Shown here piece by piece: positions 16,287 through 22,430 of a DNA stretch of 44,322 nt (position 1 is the stretch's first letter; each line of letters starts with the position of its first letter). The stretch covers positions 1-44,322 of the forward strand of contig JAEVZP010000190.1 in NCBI GenBank assembly GCA_023392185.1, read 5' to 3'. The DNA is from Bacteroidota bacterium. GTDB lineage: Bacteria > Bacteroidota > Bacteroidia > Chitinophagales > Chitinophagaceae. The notes under the pieces are model-generated. The model did no database searches. It had not been told where the DNA came from and worked only from the letters and a program-made list of their open reading frames with translations. The position numbers and the translations under genes are program-made.

Positions 16287-17453
16287 ATGAAAGCAGCAGT
16301 ATTTCACGGACCTGCCAATATCACCTGCGATACGGTAGAAGATCCTAAAATCGAGGAAGCCCGCGATGTCATCCTCAAAGTCACCGCTACGGCCATTTGT
16401 GGCTCCGACCTTCATATCTACAACGGCTCGCTGCCCACCACGCCTATGGTACTCGGCCACGAGTTTATGGGCATTGTGGAAGAAGTAGGCCTCGGCGTCA
16501 AAAATCTGAAGCGCGGCGATCGGGTGGTCGTTCCATTTCCTATTGCCTGCGGCCATTGCTTTTTCTGCAATCACCAGTTTCCCGGAAGTTGCCAAAATTC
16601 TAACCCCGAACATTATGGCCCCGAAGGCGGACTGCTCACCCAAAAAGGCGGTGCGCTCTTTGGCTACACCGATCTCTATGGCGGCTACAATGGCGGGCAG
16701 GCAGAGTATGTGCGGGTTCCCTACGCCGATTTTGGTCCGCGGAAAGTGCCCGACAACCTGACCGACGAGCAGGTACTGTTCCTGACCGATATCTTCCCCA
16801 CCGGATACACCGGCATTGACTGGGCCAACGTCAAGGGCGGCGAAACCGTAGCTATATTCGGTGCCGGACCTGTGGGCATCATGGCGGCCAAAAGCGCCTG
16901 GCTGCGCGGTGCGGCACGGGTCATTATTGTGGATGTATTGCAATACCGGCTGGACAAAGCCAAAACCGCTTCGGGTGCTGAAACCGTTTTGTGGGAAGGC
17001 GACGGCAAAGATGTGATTCAATACATCCGGGATGCCACGCAGGGCCGCGGAGCCGATGTGTGTGTAGATGCAGTGGGCTTCGAGCCGGAGCGCAACCTCC
17101 TCGATCGCGTGAAATCGGTAGTGAATTTTGAAAAAGGCTCTCCCAAAGTGCTGGAAGCTTGCCTGAGCGCCGTGCGCCGCAATGGTTTTGTAAGTGTGCT
17201 GGGCGTTTATGTAACGTCTTTCGACAACTTCCCGGTTGGGCAGATTTTCGACAAAGGCATTACCATTCAGATGGGGCAGGCGCCGGCCCACAAACACATC
17301 GACCACCTGATGGCGGTCGTTTCCGAAGGGAAAGTAAAGCTGGATGACATTATCACACACCGCATCAGCCTTGAGGACGTAGCTTATGGCTACGATATTT
17401 TCCGGAATAAAAAGGAAGATTGTGTGAAGGTGGTCATGACGCCGCACGCCTGA
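16287..17453 (+). CDS. zinc-dependent medium-chain alcohol dehydrogenase (formaldehyde dehydrogenase-like)
   Basis: The 388-residue cytoplasmic enzyme has catalytic zinc ligands C38 (AICGSDLH), H58 and E59 (LGHEFMG). The structural zinc set is C88, C91, C94 and C102 (ACGHCFFCNHQFPGSC). An NAD(P)-binding Rossmann motif GAGPVGIMAA lies in the second half. The VFLTDIFPTGYTGIDWANV-like segment and the KSVVNFEKGSPKVLEACLSAVRRNGFVSVLGVY insertion are like the glutathione-independent formaldehyde dehydrogenase and threonine dehydrogenase-like branch used on aldehydes or polyols. The exact substrate is not fixed. Three start-proximal bases fit no clear ribosome site. An LEA-like lipoprotein gene follows after 134 bp. 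Confidence 0.9.
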   Translation: MKAAVFHGPANITCDTVEDPKIEEARDVILKVTATAICGSDLHIYNGSLPTTPMVLGHEFMGIVEEVGLGVKNLKRGDRVVVPFPIACGHCFFCNHQFPGSCQNSNPEHYGPEGGLLTQKGGALFGYTDLYGGYNGGQAEYVRVPYADFGPRKVPDNLTDEQVLFLTDIFPTGYTGIDWANVKGGETVAIFGAGPVGIMAAKSAWLRGAARVIIVDVLQYRLDKAKTASGAETVLWEGDGKDVIQYIRDATQGRGADVCVDAVGFEPERNLLDRVKSVVNFEKGSPKVLEACLSAVRRNGFVSVLGVYVTSFDNFPVGQIFDKGITIQMGQAPAHKHIDHLMAVVSEGKVKLDDIITHRISLEDVAYGYDIFRNKKEDCVKVVMTPHA

Positions 17454-17587
17454 ACCCATTCCGGAAAAAGCCTTTGTTGGAAAAAAATGCAGGTACGCTT
17501 CCGGTCTGGATTTATCTTACGGGCTTGCCGCATTCGGCTGCGCCGGTAGCAGAAGCGACGGCACATCTTTTGAAAACCCGTTTCTAT

Positions 17588-18037
17588 ATGAAGAATCTAT
17601 CCCACTACCTGCTTCTTTTCATCACCGTTGCCCTGGCTTCCTGCGCCCGTCCGGCCGCTTTGCAATACAAGGGTGTGGACCGGGTTTTCATCGGCAGTGC
17701 TTCTACCAAAGGACTCCAGCTGGGCCTTGATCTGAAGCTCTATAATCCAAACGATTATGCGATGACTTTCCGCGATGCCGATCTGAAAGCATTTATCAAC
17801 AGCCGGCCTGCCGGCAGCGCCCAGATGCTGAGTTCACAGGAAGTACCCGCCCGTGACACTTTTATTCTTCCGGTTACCATCGCGCTTGATATCAACAATG
17901 TGCTCGGCAACGCTGTGGACCTGCTGACCCAGCGCGAGGTGAACGTAAAACTTGAAGGCACGGTGCGCGCCGGCAAAGGCGGCTTTACCCTGCCCGTGCG
18001 CGTGCGGTACGAAGGCCGTCAAAAACTTCAGTTTTAA
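17588..18037 (+). CDS. LEA type 2 family lipoprotein
   Basis: The ATG at 17588 gives 149 residues with a lipoprotein signal MKNLSHYLLLFITVALASC (Cys19). The mature protein is one LEA14/WHy-like beta-sandwich: FIGSASTKGLQLGLDLKLYNPNDYAMTFRDADLKAFIN, then SSQEVPARDTFILPVTIALDINNVLGNAVDLL and VNVKLEGTVRAGKGGFTLPVRVRYEGRQKLQF. The domain is widespread in bacterial envelopes and its function is not defined. It is followed by a 17-bp perfect hairpin. Confidence 0.85.
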   Translation: MKNLSHYLLLFITVALASCARPAALQYKGVDRVFIGSASTKGLQLGLDLKLYNPNDYAMTFRDADLKAFINSRPAGSAQMLSSQEVPARDTFILPVTIALDINNVLGNAVDLLTQREVNVKLEGTVRAGKGGFTLPVRVRYEGRQKLQF

Positions 18038-18053
18038 ACGCTTTTTCAAGAGT

Positions 18054-18098
18054 ATCCGGAACAGGGCACCTCCCGCAGGCTGGTGCCCTGTTCCGGAT
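18054..18098. terminator. long hairpin between convergent genes
   Basis: ATCCGGAACAGGGCACC (18054-18070) pairs perfectly with GGTGCCCTGTTCCGGAT (18082-18098) around an 11-nt loop. Each arm carries a TCCGGAA half of the window-wide motif. No T run follows on either strand, so termination is plausible but not certain. Confidence 0.5.
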
Positions 18099-18144
18099 GC
18101 TTATGCAGGTAGAAATGGAGGTTCCTTTTCTGCTACTTGGCTAC

Positions 18145-18963
18145 TTAAAACCGGAAACCGACAGCAAGGCCCGTGCGATAGCCCGGCAACGGCAGGCTGC
18201 TTTGCACCCGGATCCCATTATTGTCCACCGTAGCCTCTCCAAAAGTATTAAGCAGTTCCGCTATCGTTTCCGATCTGCCGGAAGCCGTCATGTTGCTCAG
18301 ATCTGCCTGTGCATCCAGTTTAACGGTTCCGGTGGTAAACATCGGCCCGAGGAAAAACCAGTCTAGCGAAACCCGGTTAGAGATATTAAACTTGGTGCCC
18401 ATCAGAATGCCACCGCCGCCATAAGCGTAGTCGCCTTTTAAAAGCACCGTTTGCTTCCCATTGGCAAAGCCCGGGTCATTAATAGTGAAAGGCATATCCA
18501 GGCTGAATTTTCCAAACCGGCCAAAGAGACCCATATAAAAGCCGCTCATGTGCTTTTTGCCAAAGTAATAGCGAATCTCCGGCGTGATTGCATAGTTGCT
18601 GAGCTTCGTACCGCTAATAAGCTCTTTGGCTACCGTATCGTCTTTGAAAGCCTGCTCAAGAGCACCGGAGAAAGGCAGCGAGCGCTCCGGACCTGTGCGT
18701 AAGCCAAGCAATGCGCTGAATTTCGGCGTAATTGCCCGCTCATACTGCAGCGAAATATTGCCGAGAAACAAAGAAGGGACATTCAGTTTTACTTCGTTGT
18801 TAAAAGCGCGACGTACCGCTGGTCTGGCAATGCCGTTATCACCTGCAGCCGGTGACAGCACCCGAACGGAATCTTGTTTTGCGCCGACATCAGGGACCGA
18901 GATTTGTGCCCGGACCCCAACGGCGAATAAAACAGCCGCAGTACTAAGGAGAAAAGCTTTCAT
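18145..18963 (-). CDS. secreted outer-membrane beta-barrel-like protein (DUF3575-like)
   Basis: The 272-residue protein has a signal peptide (MKAFLLSTAAVLFAVGVRAQ). It then shows alternating aromatic and polar strands typical of small outer-membrane barrels: NEVKLNVPSLFLGNISLQYERAITPKFSALLGLR, NYAITPEIRYYFGKKHMSGFYMGLFGRFGKF, GGGILMGTKFNISNRVSLDWFFLGPMF and a C-terminal LPGYRTGLAVGFRF ending in Phe, as barrels do. The N-terminal part resembles DUF3575 proteins. Its role is unknown. It stands alone, convergent with the LEA-like gene. Confidence 0.7.
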   Translation of the reverse strand: MKAFLLSTAAVLFAVGVRAQISVPDVGAKQDSVRVLSPAAGDNGIARPAVRRAFNNEVKLNVPSLFLGNISLQYERAITPKFSALLGLRTGPERSLPFSGALEQAFKDDTVAKELISGTKLSNYAITPEIRYYFGKKHMSGFYMGLFGRFGKFSLDMPFTINDPGFANGKQTVLLKGDYAYGGGGILMGTKFNISNRVSLDWFFLGPMFTTGTVKLDAQADLSNMTASGRSETIAELLNTFGEATVDNNGIRVQSSLPLPGYRTGLAVGFRF

Positions 18964-19093
18964 AAGTCGAAAATTGGTATTTGCCTCAAAGAAAAACCAA
19001 TACGCTTATCAATGCAATACCTGACAAAAGGTATTTATGGGGGATACTACAGCTTCAGTTCCGGAAAAAAAGCTGGGAAACAGCAGCAAGGCC

Positions 19094-19609
19094 TTAGCGA
19101 ACCATGAACATCTCACCAAAAGCCTCTAAAGTCTGCAACTCGGCCGCTACGGCAGCGTCGAAAGTCGCTTCGTCGGTTTCGCTTCGCAGCAGGGAGCGAC
19201 CGGCATCGATGAGGCGAAGGCTGTTGTCGGTGAGCAGGATATTGTCCCATTTGCCGCTCGTAAAGCCCGCTTCGCGCTGCAGGTGGTTGTGTACGAAACC
19301 GGCTTCGTGCAGCTCGCGCAGTTCATCGCTCAGCACTTCCAAAAGGGCCTTGCGCTTGTCCACTTCAATACTGCGAAAGTCCATGGGATACAGGCGCTCC
19401 AGCACCAGCACCGCGTGGGATTCAAACTGATCCTGCCGAATCAGCCGCACCATAAGTCCGTTGATACCGTTGGCAAATTCGAGTCGGGCGGCTTCGGCAG
19501 CGGCATCCGCAGCTTCCTGATACATTTTTCCGGCTTCGGTTTCGGAAAGCGCAACGACAACGGCTTCTGTGCCGGCAGAAAGTTGGCGGGGAGATATTTT
19601 ACTCAGCAT
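19094..19609 (-). CDS. small protein-kinase-fold protein lacking the HRD aspartate
   Basis: The 171-residue protein shows a compressed kinase fold. A candidate ATP lysine lies at K28 (AGKMYQ) and a C-helix-like AAEAARLEF at 38-46. The hinge-like VLVLERLYPM is at 67-76, and a catalytic-loop-like FVHNHLQREAGFTSGKWDNILLTD runs from 105 to 128. LIDAG at 133-137 stands in for DFG. The usual H-R-D is H107-N108-H109, so the catalytic Asp is missing, while the downstream Asn (N123) and the DAG Asp (D135) remain. It may be a pseudokinase or an atypical kinase. It starts 15 bp after dcd on the same strand, which suggests one operon. Confidence 0.55.
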   Translation of the reverse strand: MLSKISPRQLSAGTEAVVVALSETEAGKMYQEAADAAAEAARLEFANGINGLMVRLIRQDQFESHAVLVLERLYPMDFRSIEVDKRKALLEVLSDELRELHEAGFVHNHLQREAGFTSGKWDNILLTDNSLRLIDAGRSLLRSETDEATFDAAVAAELQTLEAFGEMFMVR

Positions 19610-19624
19610 ACGGCCTTTTTGTAC

Positions 19625-20161
19625 TTAAAATTTGTTCCGCCACATGGCGCTCTCCACCGGCAGACCGGGTTGGGCGTTGTATTTGGCATTGGCTTTCTGG
19701 TTATACGGCACCAGAATCTCGCCTTCTACGGGAAAATAAATGAGTTGTCCCACCGGCATTCCGGCATACACGCGCACGGGTTGCTTCACGGAAATCTCCA
19801 GCGTCCAGTGGCCGCAGAAACCCACATCGCCTTTGCCGGCGGTGGCATGAATATCAATGCCCAAACGGCCCGTCGAGCTTTTGCCTTCGAGAAAAGGCAC
19901 ATGGGCGTGGGTCTCGGTGTATTCCAGCGTTACGCCGAGATAAAACTCGTGGGGCTGCAATACAATCCCTTCTTCCCCAATTTCAAAATGCTCGATTTCG
20001 TTGTGTTTCCGGGCATCCAGGGTGGCATCTTTATATCTGGCGAGCGCTTTGCCGAGGTGCACGTCATAAGAATTGGATCCCAGACAAGTCCGGTCGAAAG
20101 GCGTGATGACAATCGAACCCTTTTCAATTTCCTCGAGAATGCGCGCGTCGGAGAGAATCAT
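19625..20161 (-). CDS. dcd: dCTP deaminase
   Basis: The 178-residue trimeric enzyme converts dCTP to dUTP in pyrimidine deoxynucleotide supply. Family motifs are MILSDARI, CLGSNSYDVHLG, FYLGVTLEYTETHAHVPFLEGKSSTGRLGIDIHATAGKGDVGFCGHWTLEI and YAGMPVGQLIYF. The catalytic Glu lies in HWTLEISV and the conserved Arg in KSSTGRLG. Length is typical of the monofunctional form. A TACCTTCG sequence on the minus strand (20178-20171) ends 9 nt before the ATG and may be its -7 element. Confidence 0.95.
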   Translation of the reverse strand: MILSDARILEEIEKGSIVITPFDRTCLGSNSYDVHLGKALARYKDATLDARKHNEIEHFEIGEEGIVLQPHEFYLGVTLEYTETHAHVPFLEGKSSTGRLGIDIHATAGKGDVGFCGHWTLEISVKQPVRVYAGMPVGQLIYFPVEGEILVPYNQKANAKYNAQPGLPVESAMWRNKF

Positions 20162-20326
20162 AATCGGCAGCGAAGGTAATCCTGTAGGGGCGCAATGTGA
20201 AAAGGACGATGAAAATGGAACGCACAGGCGCTATCGTTTCGAGACAAGGTGCACTTTCCGGAAAAGGGCGCTCCTAAACCTGTTTATCGGTACAATCTTT
20301 ACGCCTTATCTTCTAATCCCCGGCCC

Positions 20327-20432
20327 GTAGAGACAAGGCATGCCTCCTCTCTACAAATCACGTCTGAGCTTTCCGGAAAATACAGGCCTCTATCCGTGGT
20401 ACCGGCAAAGACAAGGCATGCCTTGTCTCTAC
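20327..20432. repeat. palindromic intergenic repeat GTAGAGACAAGGCATGCC, two copies
   Basis: Copy 1 at 20327-20354 has an intact left arm GTAGAGACAAGGCATGCC and a partly decayed right arm. Copy 2 at 20405-20432 has the intact 20-bp palindrome AGACAAGGCATGCCTTGTCT (20409-20428) and a right flank CTAC. A fragment GAGACAAGG lies at about 20241. The 305-bp gap 20162-20467 holds only these and two TTCCGGAA sites (20256, 20371). Confidence 0.7.
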
Positions 20433-20467
20433 CCAAAACCCATTCATCCCTAATCCCTTTAATAGAA

Positions 20468-21082
20468 ATGCCGCTTTTCAAATCCTGGTCGCCCCACCCG
20501 CACGCGCAAGCCGCCATCTGGCGCATCGAAGAGCCGGAAGTGTTCTTTGCTTCCCGCACCGGCCTGCAATCCGATATCCGCCACGGGCAGCGGCGCATCG
20601 AGTTTCTGGCCGGTCGCTTTCTGGTGCAGCACCTGTGGCCGGAAATCGAATTTGCCGAAATCCACATTGACGCCAACGGCAAGCCCCACGCGCCGGAAAT
20701 TTCCGGAAGAGCCTTTTCCCTGTCGCATTCTTTTCCCTACGTAGCCGCCGTAGTGACGGATGCCCTTCCCTGCGGGATCGATATTCAGATTCCCAAAGAA
20801 GGCATTGCCGGTATCAGCCCGAAATATATGTCGCAGCCCGAAAAAGATCTTTTTAAGAACAGTGATGAAAACCTCCTCTGGGCCTGGAGTGCCAAGGAAG
20901 CAGCTTATAAATGGGCGAATATTTCCGGCCTGCAGCTGCGCGATATTGAGCTGAAATACTTCTGCCCGTGCAGCAGCTTGCGCGAAGCTGTTTTTGTGAT
21001 CGACCGTCCGGATTTTAAAAACGTGATTGAGGTGAAAGGCTGGATTGACGGCGAATTTGTGGTGGCAGCTGCGGTGAAATAG
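20468..21082 (+). CDS. 4'-phosphopantetheinyl transferase superfamily protein (Sfp type)
   Basis: The ATG at 20468 gives a 204-residue protein. Such enzymes move the phosphopantetheine arm from CoA to carrier proteins. The P2-like motif PCGIDIQ (102-107, with Mg2+-binding D105) and the P3 motif WSAKEAAYKWA (140-150, E144 and K148) are clear. An upstream FSLSHSFPYVAAVVT segment is the P1-like region. Length fits the Sfp branch rather than the short AcpS. No carrier protein or NRPS/PKS gene is near, so the partner is not known. An earlier in-frame start would run through the upstream repeats and is unlikely. Confidence 0.88.
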   Translation: MPLFKSWSPHPHAQAAIWRIEEPEVFFASRTGLQSDIRHGQRRIEFLAGRFLVQHLWPEIEFAEIHIDANGKPHAPEISGRAFSLSHSFPYVAAVVTDALPCGIDIQIPKEGIAGISPKYMSQPEKDLFKNSDENLLWAWSAKEAAYKWANISGLQLRDIELKYFCPCSSLREAVFVIDRPDFKNVIEVKGWIDGEFVVAAAVK

Positions 21083-21135
21083 CGCATTTGCCGGAGCAAA
21101 GGAGTGTGAAAGAAACGCTGGTTGCTTTACAGTTC

Positions 21136-21204
21136 TTTTGTCACCCCGGAACGGGGTCTTTGGCGGCTTGCTTTCTGCATGGTTCCCGTTCCGGGATGAC
21201 AAAA
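21136..21204. repeat. inverted-repeat element with TTTTGTCA ends
   Basis: TTTTGTCACCCCGGAACGGG (21136-21155) pairs with 21185-21204 except for one C-A mismatch, enclosing about 29 nt. The ends match another element at 36466-36557, so this is probably a dispersed palindromic repeat family. Confidence 0.65.
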
Positions 21205-21251
21205 GATAGGGACCGAAACAGCGCTACAGCCGATTGTCTTTATAGGCACAA

Positions 21252-21283
21252 AAAAGGGACGCGAAATGTTTCGCGTCCCTTTT
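21252..21283. terminator. bidirectional terminator between the PPTase gene and the Bax inhibitor gene
   Basis: AAAAGGGACGCGAAA (21252-21266) pairs with TTTCGCGTCCCTTTT (21269-21283). The real loop must take a few of the inner A/T pairs. A and T runs flank both sides, so it can serve both convergent genes. Confidence 0.85.
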
Positions 21284-21308
21284 CTTTAAAAGCAATTTCC
21301 GGAAAATC

Positions 21309-22067
21309 TTAGTTCCGGCGGCCAAAAAGACGCAGAATCATCAGGAACAGGTTGATGAAATCCAGGTACAGGGTCAGTGCGCCGTAGATAGACGCCTTCT
21401 TGACGTTTTCAGACGTGCTCACCGTGCCGTCGGGGTTCACCTCGAAACCCTGACCGATGAGTTTCAGCTTCTGCACATCATAGGCCGTCAGGCCGGTAAA
21501 TACCGCTACGCCGACAATGGAAATAATCCAGTCCAGCATCGGCGAGCCAATCATCCAGTTAATGAGCGAAGCCACCACAATCCCAATCAGGCCCATAAAC
21601 ATAATGCGGCCAAAAGAAGTTAGGTCTTTATTGGTGGTGTACCCCATCACGGCCATGATGCCAAACATCAGCGCCGCAGCGGCAAAGCAGGAAACAATGG
21701 ACCCTGCCGTGTACACCAGCAGGATAAACGACAGGCTGATGCCCATAATGGCGGCGTAGGCAATGAAAAGCGCCGTCATGACGGTAGAGGAAAATTTCTG
21801 ATACCCAAACGACATTGCAATTACGAACAGGAGCGGCGCCCAGATCGCAAGCGTGCCGAGACCCGTTCGCTGTCCGGTTTCAAAGTTCACGAGGTAGCCC
21901 AGCAGATTGGCGTTGGTGGCAAAAAGCCAGGCGCAAACCGCCGAGATGGCCAGGGCGCCAAACATCCACAGGAAGACAGACGCCATGAATTTTTTAGCCA
22001 CGCCTACCTGCCGCGTCTGTTCGGCCGGAATGGTCGTGAAGGAAGGATGCTGATTTTCGGGAAGCAT
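21309..22067 (-). CDS. Bax inhibitor-1/YccA family membrane protein
   Basis: The ATG at 22067 gives 252 residues with seven predicted membrane segments. Family motifs are FMASVFLWMFGALAISAVCAWLF near the N-terminus, then FSSTVMTALFIAYAAIMGISLSFILLVYT, GRIMFMGLIGIVVASLIN, VGVAVFTGLTAYDVQKLKLIG and ASIYGALTLYLDFINLFLMILRLFG. The TAYDVQ and LYLDFINLF segments carry the conserved Asp pair of the pH-sensitive Ca2+-leak channel family (BsYetJ type). The frame stays open upstream of this Met, but that extension is non-hydrophobic and has no family match. Confidence 0.9.
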   Translation of the reverse strand: MLPENQHPSFTTIPAEQTRQVGVAKKFMASVFLWMFGALAISAVCAWLFATNANLLGYLVNFETGQRTGLGTLAIWAPLLFVIAMSFGYQKFSSTVMTALFIAYAAIMGISLSFILLVYTAGSIVSCFAAAALMFGIMAVMGYTTNKDLTSFGRIMFMGLIGIVVASLINWMIGSPMLDWIISIVGVAVFTGLTAYDVQKLKLIGQGFEVNPDGTVSTSENVKKASIYGALTLYLDFINLFLMILRLFGRRN

Positions 22068-22430
22068 GGGAAGAAAAAAGGTTTTTTGAATGTTGTTGGG
22101 GTGAAGATACAAAAAGCGGACGGCAAAGATTGCTAAAAGCCTTTGAAAAGAAACATGCCCGGCGAGGGAAAGTTGGCTTTCAAAGGCGCAGCCGGCAACG
22201 AGACTTCCCACCTGCTCGCCGGCGCTTCTTTTTCCGGAAATGTCTCTTTAGGAACCGGATATTTTTTCACCCGCTCCAACCCCGCAGGCCGCATCTTTGT
22301 TTCTCTTTTTCCGGAAAATCCCTTTAAAACAAGAGCCGTTTTCCGGAAATTCAAACGCTCTCCAACGCCCGAAGGGCTCCAACGTGAAATTCCAACGCCC
22401 CTAAGGCTCCAACGCGAAGCTCCAACCACC
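22068..22430. other. 363-bp divergent spacer before polA with tandem TCCAACG repeat
   Basis: No gene is seen. The spacer has three TTCCGGAA copies (22232, 22309, 22341). Its last 70 bases are a tandem duplication: unit 22361-22390 and unit 22391-22420 agree at 24 of 30 positions, each holding two TCCAACG words. A fifth partial word (TCCAACC, 22421-22427) ends 3 nt before the polA ATG. The word spacing alternates 17, 13, 17, 13 nt. Confidence 0.7.

Noticed and set aside
22361..22427. CRISPR-like direct repeats before polA
   Set aside because: Units are only two, diverged, contiguous and without spacers, so this is a tandem duplication.
22143..22430. N-terminal extension of polA by 96 codons
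   Set aside because: The extension is made of intergenic motif copies and repeats, and the family N-terminus begins at the Met at 22431.
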